64,000 nucleotides of DNA from Ornithodoros turicata. Lineage: Eukaryota > Arthropoda > Arachnida > Ixodida > Argasidae. The stretch lies in contig NW_026999407.1 of the NCBI RefSeq assembly GCF_037126465.1, positions 806,001-870,000 of the forward strand, read 5' to 3'. Both the position numbers and the translations under genes were made by a program. Below are positions 11,100-22,779 of this stretch, one piece after another. Position 1 is the first letter of the stretch, and each line of letters opens with the position of its first letter. Below the pieces are notes generated by a model that made no database searches, was not told the DNA's origin, and was given only the letters and a program-made list of their open reading frames with translations.

Positions 11100-14000
11100 T
11101 TACATAAGTGCTTCTCCCTGATACATGGAAATTTCACAAAGCAGTCCATGTTCACGGCACGGTGAGCTACTCCTGAGGACGAATGTGACTCCGATTAATC
11201 CATGGACGAGGAATCTTCTGCTGCGAAGAACACACTTTCCACCACGCTAACGCACGAACAACAGTTCTGTGTGAGTGACAGTTCTCGAATGCGGAATTCC
11301 AGCGCACTTATTCCAAGAGGCTAGAAGACGTAGAAAGCGGTCACAAATGCCCACTGCCATTTTCGTTTTTGCCGGATTAGCGCCCGGAAGTGCGCGTATT
11401 ACATGCGTCCTCGACAGATGGCGGGGGGTCATGCCATTGTTGACAGACTGCTCGGTTTCCTACTAGGTCCCTGGACATGCGATTATGGAAAATTCGATTG
11501 CAGAAAAACTACAGCGATTTCAGCGGAGTTCTTTGACATTTGAGCTTTTGAAAGTTCAAGCTTTTCGCTGAACATAAAGTTTCGATAGGTTTATATTCAT
11601 TTTTCGGTCCCTTTAAAGGTACTGAAAAGCAGTAGACAAGCAGGATATGCTGGCGACGTGGCTTGAGACTTTGTTGCTTGTAAATCCCATATGCGGAACC
11701 ATACGACAGACAACGCTCTCTAAATATTTTTAATTTATCACGAAAAATCCGGCGTAGTGCGGCGGCGCGACTCCTGGTGTCGAACAACCCCCTGTGCAGC
11801 GGCAACACTGTCGAATGTGTATTATGTTTGCAGCACTATTTTGTCGCGTTTTGTTATTTTGGTGGCTATATAATTTCGTATCATATTTCCATAGGAGTGC
11901 AGAGAGCCCTGTTTAGTGTGTTTTTTTTGCGAAAGAAACGCAGCACGGCTGTCGGGCCCAGTGTTATACGCATGCAACGTGGTTGCCGCCGTAAGCGGCT
12001 GAGAGTACGGATCCCTTCCGAATGCCTAATACAGTGTTGCCCGTAATCTTTCTAGCATCCAACAATCTAACAGTTCTAGGTAGCATTCCTTAAGTGATTA
12101 TCCTTGACACTCCTTTGCTGACAGTTCTCCTATGAGGATTGTTTTAAAGGGCTGCATTGTAAGATCAGCCCGTCTGTAACACAAACGCGACAGGAGAGCT
12201 GTCAGTTTTTGTTTGACAGTGCTATGTGTTAGAGATCATTTCTCCAGGTATCGTAGGCATCCTGTATATAATTTGCGAGAACGTGGGCCAGCCGATGGAT
12301 ATGCTTATGCATGAAATTTAATTTATACTTAGGTACCTCACCGTTCTTTTTGACTGGGATGATAGGAGGACTCCCGAACATGCGGGAGTTGCCAATGTTT
12401 TATCTGCAAAAGGAAACACCACTGCCGCATATTTATTTCAAAGTGGACTGCATTAGACGTAGTGGCACAGGACCTTCTATATTTTTTCTTTTTATACCGC
12501 GTCACCCATTCTTCGTCATCGAAAACAATTGAAGAGGAGAAACTGAAAATGAAAAGCTGGTGGCCGAGGTTGAAAAACTGCAAAAAAAAAAAAAAAAAGA
12601 GAGTTCGTTTCTACAGTAAACGTCTGCACACTTCTAAATGAGAGAAGTGAAAGCAGATTCACTATAGCTGCATGCAGAAGGACATGATCCTATAGTGCTC
12701 CTGAGACTATCCTATTTTTCTCCCCAGATGTTGTCCCTAGGATCATCTCTGGAGTCTCATTCTAACACTTTTCTAACAAGTTGAGGATCTTTTGGGGATA
12801 TTCCCAGGATGTCATTTTTGTCCCACAGTGACATCCTCAGGATGAGTAAGGGATGTCAACGTGTTCTTGGGGAACCTACTACATTATAACAATCATGTCA
12901 TAGGCACCCCTTCACAGCGCCGCATTTTTGGAAAGTAGCGGTGGCGCTACTCATCGACCTAGTTATTGCCTCCTCAACTTCTACAATAATTTGTACTTCA
13001 GCTTACCTTAGTATTTCTCTACAAGCGGTGGATATCCCACGGAAGATGTCTCATTCTGAGGTTGATCGCCATTATCCTTCTACGCGTTTCCATAGGAGCT
13101 ATGGCCGTCGTCTGTTACAGTAGTTGTACGTACGCTTCTGCGCGTTCAGAATTCAAATTTCCATCGTCCAATCGTGATGCAGGTCTCGCGTGCCGATGAG
13201 TAGCGCCCCTAGCGGACTATGCGGACGGGCTCCTTATAGGTGCTGCCGATTATGACATGGTCGTTATAATCTAGTAGGTCGTGGCTTTAACCTGCCTGTT
13301 GTGCTTTATTCCCACCAGAGGCCCCTGAACCGGCTCGTGAACCGAACTGTCTGAAAAAAAAGAAGAAAACGGTTCGAGCCATTATGGTTGCCTTCCGGAG
13401 CTGAACCGGAACTGAAGTCTTATCGTTGACCCTAAACCGACTCACTGGTTTAAACCTCTCGAATGAACGGCGTTTTTTTTTCGCCCTCAAGCTCTTCTCC
13501 CCCTCCTTGTTACTCTTTGCACTATGTTAGCCCGACACTGGCAAAGGTCGTCTGCTTGTGACGTCACAGCCAGTTACTCCGTCGTCCCGGCAGTCGCTTT
13601 TTTTGGCCGTGAATTTTAGTTGTATCTTCACTGTTCTAACCAATGTTGAGTTCATACTCCACGTGGTGAATAGAATAGCGGCTAGGAATGCATTACATAT
13701 GCTTGCAGAGGCTTCGAAGTCTCTTAATGCTCCCTTTAAGCAGCTTCAACTGGTAACGGTACAAATTAATTACGCGTATGATCAGGTGATCCGATCAGGT
13801 GATCAGGGACTGTAAAGTGAAATATAACCACAATGTTTTAAGATACCATCATGTAGGGCTGTGATGACACGAACAATATATCACAACTCAGTGCTCCATG
13901 CTTTTCGGGCTAATCAATTTTCAACACACTTGACCCTCTATGTTCTCCGAAGACAGAGTGGGAGCTGATTTGCGGACAGATACTCAAGTTGTGCGCGTTT

Positions 14001-15229
14001 CAGACAGGATGAAGAACAACAGCAACTCCTGAGAAGCTCGGTTTATACAGTCGTAACATGTAAGAAATATCTGCTGGTCGTACTCTCTCTATGCGTCTCT
14101 ATGACTTCTGCTCTTCCGCAATTTCCCTCGGTCCCAACGGGAGTAGTAGAGAGTGACCAGAAGATGAAAGCTGTGAAGATCGCCAAGATCGCTTGAAGTT
14201 TCCTGGCATGCACTAACCGTACACCTTCGATCAGGAGACGCACACTGTAGCTCGCCACGACCTACTAGATGCCTCCCCTAGTTGCTTGCGTTTTCGATAG
14301 ATGGCGCGCGGGTTGTGTCAAGTTTGACGAGTTTAGGAGCCCGCGAGTTGTGCTTGGCACAGAAATATTCCAAATGCGGTTGCATAAACAACGTTTAGTT
14401 TCTAGGAAAGATATTACGTATCACAGTCGCGCATGTTTCAGAAAAGCACACAGTTTCTATAGGTGCGCTATTCACTTTACAGTCCCTATAAACAATATAA
14501 ATCAATGTTGACTCACTTAAGTGGAATACCGTTCACCCTTCACAGTCACTCAAGAAAAAACTCGAACAACAAATGGTCAAACACTCTCTCCCTTCTTTAT
14601 TGAATGCTTTACAAAATGAAAACAGAAGACTTGAAGAGATAACAAAAGCACATTGCAGAAATTCTTTGTCTTGCAACTCTAGTGTCCTCTTCTTTTCGAA
14701 GGTTATAAACTTGCTGTTGACGGCTGCTTGGTTTTATTCAAGGTTGCAAAGTGTTATACAGATGCCGCGGATACAGATGTTATACGGAATACTGGAAATC
14801 TGTTTATATTCGCGATATATTATTTTGTCAATTCCCCGATGACGATATAATCGTGTAATATTGGACCCGCGAATAAAGTCAAACTGGCTCAGGAATGGGA
14901 TGTTCAGTCACATGTCCTCATTTTGTGCTTTGCTAGTCGGAACAGTACTTATTTGAAAAAGATGGGTCATTGGTTATCTTATCTAAAATTCTTAGCTGTT
15001 GCAATATTACTTCTCCTGACTAATATAATCCTGTGGCATACAGCTCACCTTCAGACCTAATATTGGCCTGCCCCCTTCGAAAGCGACAAAGCCCAATATG
15101 GGCTGCTGAATCACTGATTGAAGATTTCAGTCGAGTACGTCGCAAGCAGTACATACATACCCGCGCTGTATAAACCCGGGTGTATCACCAATGTCTTGGA
15201 ATTACATGAAATAAAAATTGCATACTTAC
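11100..15229. other. Unassigned intergenic sequence
   Basis: No confident gene. Pieces worth noting are a TCCCTTTAAAGG motif near 11608, a 17-base A run near 12582, a block with repeated GATGTC/GACATC motifs at 12740-12860, and A-rich and ACCGG-containing sequence at 13310-13450. A minus-strand AATAAA lies near 14600 and could serve the candidate exon at 15230. None of the open frames carries a recognised domain. Confidence 0.4.
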
Positions 15230-15282
15230 AATACAAGGCCCGTCAAAGTGAGCCCGATCATGACGTAGAGAAGCAACTGCAT
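15230..15282 (-). CDS. Candidate signal-peptide first exon (unrecognised gene)
   Basis: Read on the minus strand, an ATG at 15282-15280 opens MQLLLYVMIGLTLTGLV, a hydrophobic N-terminus typical of secreted proteins. It stops exactly at a consensus donor (GTAAGTATG) with two bases left over (phase 2). About 57 bases upstream lies ATTTAAAG (15341-15349), a TATA-like box, with an ACAG initiator-like site roughly 25-30 bases downstream of it. Later exons could not be fixed; one possibility is a short Cys-containing piece near 14800 preceded by TTTCCAG. The overlapping 121-codon plus-strand frame looks like its shadow. Function unknown. Confidence 0.35.
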
Positions 15283-15338
15283 TTCAACTTTGGTTTAGCG
15301 TCTTTGGCGGACATAAGCTTCTGTGCTCCCTCCAAACT

Positions 15339-15351
15339 GGCTTTAAATATC
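15339..15351 (-). promoter_or_regulatory. TATA-like box upstream of the candidate exon
   Basis: GATATTTAAAGCC on the minus strand sits about 25-30 bases before an ACAGAAG start-like motif and about 60 bases before the ATG at 15282. Position and spacing fit an arthropod core promoter. It is only as sound as the exon call it supports. Confidence 0.3.
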
Positions 15352-15483
15352 ATTTCTCCCGAACTATGGACCAATTGGATGAGACTTGGAAACGCGTACT
15401 ATTGGTTGATTTATTGCTGCAGAGATATCGAGAACAGCCAAAGTCAAGCAATCACCTTAGTTGAAGGATGGGGCAGAAAATGA

Positions 15484-17006
15484 CAAGTCATTATGAATCA
15501 CCATAATGTCACGAAGCCAAAACGTATCTGTGAAGGGCCCTAGTGCAAAATTGAAGCCACCTTATTGGTTTTAGTCTTTCTACTGGAAACGACGACTTCT
15601 TTATCGATCTCGCATGCTGCAAAACATTCGTTCAAATATTATTCTATGTCACATATATACTGGCATTTCTTGAATACCTATTTAGTGCGTTCTGTTAACA
15701 GTCCGTGTAACATCACCCAGATTCATCTCTGGAAATCGAAAAAGAAGGTCAGAGCGTTGGGCACCTGGTTCTTTATTATAGCTGTCAATTATTAAGACAC
15801 ATTTTCCCCTATCGAAAGGCGTAATGCTAGCAATAGCAACTTTACTTCACAGACCACAAATATATGCACACAGAGGGAAGGAGAACTGTCACTTTCACCA
15901 CTTAAAATGCCAATTACAGAGTATGAGACATACGGGTGGGGCATCCAACTGGGCCCCACCTCTCAGTCATGTGATGTCTGATTTCTGTAGGGTTGAAAGC
16001 TATGAAGAAACCTTTCGCTCTGTCACCGCAGGTACTCCGGGCGTTTGAAATTGAATGTCACGAGGGTTGTTGGAGGAAAAAAAAAAAATCACCGCCATTC
16101 GAATGATGGCAAGTACCCAACTGATCTTCGAATTAAAAGCCGTTCGTGCTGGCGAGACATGAGGACCTGAGCAGGCGACGATGCTGATGGCAGTTCCGCT
16201 ACAGCGTGATCCAATTGTGAGGTTAGGGCCGAATCATGTACACAGCACTACAGGCTACAATTTGAAATTATGTGTAGTAAACTGTATAGGACTCACGAGT
16301 GGACTTATTAAGCGTTGTGGTGTTCTCCTTCGGTCCCCGGGTGAGGCGCTATCATCCGGGAATGGCCTTTGGTGACTGCAAGGCCCCAAGGTCAAGGGAG
16401 GGCCCCGGGGAACAAGAGGCGCCGGCAGAAAGACAGACAAAATCAGTGTTTCGAGTGCGCGGCGCTATGTGTGAAGACGAAAGGAAATGTTGGAGACCAC
16501 CCACGGTATAGGGTTAAGGGCTATGGCCCACACTTTACGCCTAACATGGTGTTGTGTTCCTGCACATCCATTTCCGGTAACAGTTTTTCTTGACGCACGA
16601 GGTCGAATAGTATTTGCTGCTTTCGTGCAGTAGGTGGAGGTGCAGTAGGTGCAGGAATAGTAGTAGGTGTTTTGTAATGTTGTTTTTAATGCCACTTTGT
16701 CAGTACTTGGCACAATTCCTCCTTTAGCTCTTGTAGGCTGTGTTCTGGTTTCATCCGTAGTTCCAATACATGTATGCCATGGCATTCATTAAATAAAGCA
16801 CGTGTTCTAGCTCTTGTACGCTTAGTTTATGCGAGAACTGAACGGTTCCCAGAAATACACCGTGTATTTCTAAGTACGAGTCGGAATCACAAAGCACCCG
16901 CGATTTAGCCTTAAAAATAAATCCCTCGCTAGACCGCTACGCAGCAAATATGTTTGGCCACGCTTGTAGAGGAAGCTGTGAACGCCGACTTTATGGGAAG
17001 TGTCAT
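15484..17006. other. Unassigned intergenic sequence
   Basis: I saw no gene or bounded transposon. A 15-base A run lies near 16078. A GTAGGTGGAGGTGCAGTAGGTGCAG tract near 16630 makes a Cys/Thr/Tyr-rich minus-strand frame that is not convincing as coding sequence. Confidence 0.45.
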
Positions 17007-17014
17007 GTAACCTT

Positions 17015-17806
17015 CAGAGCCGTATATTAAAAGGGAGTCTGGCCATTAATGGGTCATGCCTATACCTGAAGCTCCACCCACTTTTTCAGCTTTCCGACCA
17101 ATGAAGTCTTGAAATATGGGGCGCTATCAATCAGCCTATCCTCACTATTTGCCCCCCTATCCAACATGGGCAGCGCCATTTTGGGTGGCAAGTGGATTGG
17201 ATGGGATTGAAATGGATACCTCTCGCAATCTGCAAAAGTAGTGGATTGTTGGTGCAGATTTGATAAGCGCCACCTAGGGAGCGTAAGGCACGTCGGGAAT
17301 TGTCGTCTGCTTCCGTCGTTGTACCGCTGCCGGCAGAACCACCCGCTGGGACACATTCTGTTGTCGGTATGATTTTTAAACAAATCTACATGAATAGTTG
17401 GAATATAAGAATCCAGCTGTTAAATATAAGATTGTACAGCACAGCGCCGTTTTTGTTATGATTTCGTCGTGATCGCCGTGTTCACTAGGCCTAACACCGG
17501 CGACAAAATGTATTATTTTCAGTTAGATATCGATGGATGAGCATAAGTTGAAACTGATTTCCGAGAAATTTATATTAGGATGTACATTTGAAGCGTAAAA
17601 TCAGGTTAGCCTGTGAAAATTTTTTGTCACGAAATCCCCGCTTCATTGTGTTTGTTTTCGTCGCCATTTTGGGTGGCAGTATGGTGTCATGGCAACCCCC
17701 TTGGTAAAAAGCAAACCAATCAGAGGAGCGAAACTGTGATTGACAGGTCGAGCCTCTTTTTGTGACTCCTCCCAATGGCCAGACTCCCTTTTAATATACG
17801 GCTCTG
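17015..17806. mobile_element. hAT-type non-autonomous DNA transposon (MITE), 792 bp
   Basis: The ends are perfect inverted repeats of about 33 bp, starting CAGAGCCGTATATTAAAAGG. They are flanked by an exact 8-bp duplication GTAACCTT (17007-17014 and 17807-17814). An 8-bp duplication and a CAGAG-type terminus are the hallmarks of the hAT superfamily. No transposase frame is present inside, so it would depend on a source element elsewhere. Two GCCATTTTGGGTGGCA blocks lie inside at 17171 and 17663. Confidence 0.9.
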
Positions 17807-17872
17807 GTAACCTTTCAATATGACCGCCCCCTGTTAGCATGACTCAGGGAGGAGAAGCAGTTCCAGTACATA

Positions 17873-18460
17873 CACGGTGGTGGCATCCTCAATGTATTGC
17901 TCCGTAGACGAAAGCGTGCTGGGGGAACGCAATCCGTCCTGGACAGGTCCTGGTCGCACGTCACAGCAAACGTCAAGGCACACGTGACCTTAAAGATGGC
18001 GGCGCACGTGATCGGCGGCCAAACCGTCGGTAGACAATGCAGTTGTGGTTTCTGCTCAACGTTTAGGATGTCTTTTGATCACGGGAATTATCCTTACCCG
18101 ACAATCAAACGCGCAGTTTTGCACATAAGGCCTCGTAGTGTTGATGGCCTCGTACAACTTCCAAAGATGTGATGACGACCGCACGTTAAGACCCACTCAG
18201 CCAATATGCGATGTACTTAAACTAAGGAAAAATGGGCTACCATAGCGTGGTAGCCCATTACGCTGGCACAATACGTTCATCTCTCATTGGCGTTATGACG
18301 AAAGAAATATGTCGGAAAGCGGCAAAACGGCATGTAAATACAGTCACATGACCTCGAAATGACGTTTTTTATGACGTGCGACCAGGAAAGATGGCAATTT
18401 TGCCAAAAGCACCCGCTTGAGTGTAGTAGGTAACAATGGCAGGTTTGTGTCACCCCTGTG
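17873..18460 (+). mobile_element. hAT-type MITE family A, copy 1 (588 bp)
   Basis: Termini are CACGGTGGTGGCATCC at the left and TGTCACCCCTGTG at the right. Flanks are AGTACATA and AGTACGTA (7 of 8 match), the 8-bp duplication expected of hAT elements. The interior is closely similar to 51038-51624 and to the reverse complement of 62562-63040. The 91-codon frame inside (17897-18172) is not conserved between copies and is not called as a gene. Confidence 0.88.
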
Positions 18461-18666
18461 AGTACGTATGACTGTCCCTTCCGCTAGGGCGCGTTGTCAG
18501 CAGTAATGTACATAAGCGTGTGTCTCATGCATTTAAGTGTGTTTGTGAGTCAGTGCTTCGTGCTTCTGTCGTCCCCTCGTGCTCCTGCACTGGGGTTTTA
18601 TCGCTTTTATAATGTAAATGGTCACCTGAGTGTAATAGATTTACAATTATTATTAGTAGCACTATA

Positions 18667-19908
18667 CAGTCATGCCTCGCTTATCTGGAGTTCAGATATC
18701 CGGAAAGCTCGTTATCCGGACTACATTCCCGGGAACGAACCTGCTAGCATTGAATTTCGTCTCTGTTATACAGAATTCGTTATCCGTATACGGACAACAA
18801 GTACGGAGACCAATCTTTCAGAACCTAGATCATTCTGACTTGCTTATCTGGAAAAGTGTGAACGTCCTCTGTCTCTGGCATGTGCTGTGTTCGCATTGTT
18901 CCGGAAAAGGGTCACATCTCACCAGGGCATTCTGTACTGTTCGACTCCCCTTACTTCAGAGGTCACTCCATTTTGGTGTGTGCGGGCACACGGTAGATAT
19001 GGTAGACGGTAAGCGGGAGAGGTGTCTTGTATCCACCGGGCGCAACAGAGCCGCATGTGGGCCAGAGCCAGAGCCACAAATTCCACAAATTCTTCTACAC
19101 TACATCCCTGAGTCAGTTATACATCATTCGGGCCCGGTATATTTCTCATCGCACCGATCACAGTCTGAAAGTATCACGTACTATCTCTCGCACCGAGTCC
19201 CTCAGACACTCTTTCATACCGCTCGCAGAAACCGAGTGGAACTCACTCCCACAGAACATCGTTGACATCGCAGATCCCCTAACCTTCCGCAGGCATTTAC
19301 TTTCCCATTTGTTTCATTAATAACTCTGTTGTCACATAGACCTCCTTCCATAGGTCTACTGTGGCCAGTGTACCATCGTTATTGCATTGAATTACTATTG
19401 TTATTATTGTTATAATTCTTGTTTATTCTCCTTTTAAACTAATAGTGTGCAAAGGCTGTTGTTAGTTTTTTCTTTATCGTTTACCCATGTAATGACCCTT
19501 TGTGGTCCCTTGGATTTTGGAATAATAAATAAAAATGTGAACGTCAATGTCCAGGCTGTTCGAACGCATCGCCGGTCTTTTGGCCTATGCCAACGATATT
19601 TGTACAAAGACAAAAACAAGTGCGTGGACCCAACTCTCTGGGGCATTACCCTTCTTTGAACAGCAGGGTGTGCTGTGGCTGTGACCAAAATTCTGTGACA
19701 CGCGTGCCTACTAATTCAGTCAGCTCACTTCTCATGAATTTTTGAAGTAACATTATTATTTTCCTTGTTTCCTTTTCTGGTGCTATAAAGAGGTTCTCCT
19801 ATTTTTCAATGTTTCTCCGAAGGTTTGCTTGGTTCGGCTATCCGGGAATTCGTTAGCCGGACAAAAAACGACGACTCCCGAGGTGTCCGGATAATCGAGA
19901 CATGACTG
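18667..19908. mobile_element. pogo/Tigger-like MITE split by a LINE, 1242 bp overall
   Basis: Inverted ends are CAGTCATGCCTCGCTTATCTGG and CAGTCATGTCTCGATTATCCGG (reverse complement of the right end), 19 of 22 identical. TA dinucleotides flank both sides (18665-18666, 19909-19910). TA target sites with CAGT...TTATCCGG ends are typical of the pogo/Tigger branch of Tc1-mariner. Removing the nested LINE leaves about 563 bp with no transposase, so it is a non-autonomous copy. The long plus-strand frame 18672-19265 crosses the element-LINE junction and is an artefact. Confidence 0.85.
18867..19535 (+). mobile_element. 5'-truncated LINE (CR1/L2-like) nested in the pogo-like element
   Basis: A 10-bp duplication TGTGAACGTC flanks the segment (18857-18866 and 19536-19545). 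The 3' end is A-rich, with AATAATAAATAAAAA. Near 19027-19317 a plus-strand frame holds the sequence ETEWNSLPQNIVD followed by LTFRRHLLSHLFH and a stop. The pattern W-N-x-LP, then F-x-x-x-L near the stop is characteristic of the C-terminus of CR1/L2/Jockey-type reverse-transcriptase proteins. All upstream domains are missing, as expected of 5' truncation. Confidence 0.85.
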
Positions 19909-19989
19909 TATCTTATTGGGGACCATCATACACACTATAATTAATTAATAATAATATTTATTTGATCGTGAGTTATTGGAAGCAGACAC

Positions 19990-20335
19990 AAAAAGTCACT
20001 TTTCTTGACTTGACGACGGATACGTAGCAGCACAAACGAACTTGTATCAAGATAACGACAAAATTATTTTTCAAGATACACAGCACATGGGCAAGGCAAT
20101 AGAAAACAATTTTAGTCTTAATTGGGGAAGTATTCTGTAACCAATCTTTCGGAGGACTTCAGTAGACGTATAACGACATTGTCGAGAAAAGTTGAGAGCA
20201 TATATAATTGTCTTTGTTAACCATAAGTTCTACTAAATTTGGGGTAAATGCAGATTAGGGGGTAGCAATCAAAATATGTATAAGCAGGTTGTGACAGATG
20301 TGCTATCTCGAAGAACGATTGTTTTATTTCATATA
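19990..20335. other. Unassigned intergenic sequence
   Basis: AT-rich sequence with no recognisable gene or repeat boundary. Confidence 0.45.
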
Positions 20336-21444
20336 CAGGGTGTCCACGCTAAGTGTGAACAGATTTTTTAAAAATATATCAATCACTTTTTCCGAGATGA
20401 AATCAATTGCAATATAGCATATGCTGAAGGGCACTCCCTAGGGGGGCATTAACAGACTCCTAAGGCAATGTCTTAATTAACTTTCAATAATTAACTTTTT
20501 AATTATAAAAGCTACGAAGTTGCTCCAATGAGAACATCTGATCTCTTCGGTCACCAGATACCAAAACCGTTTTCAGAACAAAAATCCGTTCGGTAGATCG
20601 TCCGCAAAAAAATCGTGAAGGAACGCCATTTTTTTCTTTATTTGGTTTATTGCGCATCTTCAAAGAAGCGGCTTTGCTTTACCCCCAGTGTGAGAGAGTG
20701 AAAGAGCACAGTGCCGCCTCATGCGTCGAAGATTAGCTTTAACTTGCGGAAACAAAACAAAAACACAAATCTATCGGGGGGGGGGGAATATGTTTATTGC
20801 GAAAAAAAAAGAGGCAGGTAAAAAGGAAAGGTCAGCCAGGCAGGAGCCGACTTGCTATTCCTTGTAAAAAGAAAAGAGAGAAAAGGAAAAAAAAAACAGA
20901 AAGGGAGAAAGACGCAAGCGGCACATGGGCAGCAGAGGGGCATGAGTACACGACCGCTCAGAGGCAGTCCAGGAGCCCAGTGTCACCCAGGAAGCATATG
21001 AGCGCTCTGGTAACAGCCCATTGCTTCTGCCCTACGGGGCCCAGTAGGGTGGCCAAAGACATGTGCCCCAGGGCAGATAGACGGTGCGTGAGTGCGGTCA
21101 AAATCTATCGGGTGACCCTATCGCGACTGCCCTTATCTTGGGCTACATTTTCTGTTTTCTTTTAATCTTTTTCCAGGACGCAAGAGGCGAAAGTGTGCTC
21201 TTTCATCCTCTCGTATTGGGGGCGAAGGAAAAACGCGTCTCTAGAGATGCGCAATGAATAAAATAAAGAAAAAAATGGCGTTCCTTCACGAATTTTTTGC
21301 GGACGATCTATCGAACGGATTTTTGTTCTGAAAACGGCTGGAAAAGCGCCCTTCAGCATATGCTATATTGCAATTGATTTCATCTCGGAAAAAGTGATTG
21401 ATATATTTTTAAAAAATCTGTTCACACTTAGCGTGGACACCCTG
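20336..21444. mobile_element. Long-inverted-repeat DNA element carrying a LINE tail
   Basis: The 97-bp arms 20336-20432 and 21348-21444 are near-perfect inverted copies beginning CAGGGTGTCCACGCTAAGTG. A second inverted block follows inside (about 20555-20660 against 21245-21342). The left side has about 120 extra bases between the two blocks. Flanking ATATA/TATAT extends the palindrome and hides the true duplication; TA is likely. CAGGGTG ends with a TA site suggest a Tc1-mariner-like element, but no transposase remains, so the superfamily is inference. Confidence 0.8.
20768..21135 (-). mobile_element. 5'-truncated I-type LINE tail inside the inverted-repeat element
   Basis: On the minus strand the segment ends in AATAAACATATTCCCCCCCCC. 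Before that it codes for a short C-terminus containing LATLLGPVGQ...FLGDTGLL and a stop. The LINE ending at 35679 has the equivalent LAVLLGPTQH...FLRESKLL and stop. The shared tail and C-terminus show both are copies of one LINE family. The 5' limit near 21135 is approximate and no target duplication was found. Confidence 0.75.
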
Positions 21445-21445
21445 T

Positions 21446-22640
21446 ATATGAGTGATAATCTATATTGGAACGCGTTACGGAAGCAAATAAGATTATACGG
21501 ATTAAGCAGTCGTGCTACTGTATGATTATATGGCATCACCGCCACGAGACGGGGGAACTTCTTTGAATTACAAAAATATCATCAAAAGCACTCTTTGCGG
21601 CTGTATACCTGACACACGGAAACGATAATTCATGCGAGGTAATACCAAAGCGATAGTAGAGCGTGAACGTAACTTTCACCGGGAAGTTGTCCTTGTTCTT
21701 TCGTAATCTTTATTTACTCTATGTTGAAAAAAATGTACACAAAGTGGGACTGTGAGGGCAGTTCAGTTGTGATTAAGATATTGTTAAATAGATATACGAT
21801 TTAAAAAAAATACTAAAGTAAAAGTACATATATGTAATATACATAAGTCAAAATACATATAATAAAAGTGGTCCTGTAAGTCGTGCTTATTGCAGTCGAT
21901 ATTTTTGACCGTACAGAGCGAATATGGCTACCCCAACGCATCGTGGCAAAAAATACAGACCTAAAGATTTAACAGTTAACGAATCTCACCTTTACACGCC
22001 CCTGGTGGGTATTGGAATATAGATTTACGTTTTTTTTTTTTTTGCTTTTTTGAGTCACCGCAATGTCAACAAGCATATATTTCTTGTGGAAGGCCAACCT
22101 GTCTGGGAAGAGTCAAGAAGTAAAAAGTCGGAACCACCCTCTTCGGTTTTGATAATAGTGTTGTAGCCTATTTTTTTTCTTTTTTTAGCTATTAGGACGC
22201 AGCTGCATTGAATTTCCAATACCGTTTGATATGGTACGGACAGGCCAATCATCGCTGTAGTTATTGCGTACGTAATACAGCGAGCAACGCTGAAATGATG
22301 AGGCAGACGCGACTTCTTACATTTGTCGAAACCTATAATGTGCAGATATATTGAGTATTGTGCATTGATATTAACGGCGTCTGGAACTACACACCAGTTC
22401 GTCTAGACCACGCAAAAAATAAAGGAAAGAAAGGAAAGAAAAACGATGGCAAGCCGATGACAACCTTCTTCGATACAAACAGCTATCAACTGAAGCCGCA
22501 CACACTAAGTCACTGAAATGTCGGCATTGAAAGTGGAACTAAATCCAATCAGAAACTCACTATTGTATAGTGTCTAGACTGTGAACATCGACGGGTCTCG
22601 AGAATTTTCGTTGCAACTCGTAGCCGAGCACACACCCATA
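21446..22640. other. Unassigned AT-rich sequence
   Basis: T runs at 22029-22042 and 22170-22186 and AT-rich sequence at 21720-21870. No gene, tRNA or bounded transposon was seen. Just beyond (22640-22740) lies a CTCTCGTG...CTCCCGAATTT...CTCCCGGAATAA block resembling a widespread arthropod repeat, present once here. Confidence 0.45.
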
Positions 22641-22779
22641 CCTGTCAACTCTCTCGTGTTATCCGGGACACTCCCGAATTTCGTTCAGCCTCCCTATTGT
22701 ACGGACGCACACCCTCCAATCTCCCGGAATAATTGTCTCTATCCCATTGCTGGTGGGGATATGGGGAATTAGATAATGA

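Noticed and set aside
18672..19265. 197-codon plus-strand frame
   Set aside because: Starts in the pogo-like terminal repeat and crosses into the nested LINE; it is a chimera made by insertion.
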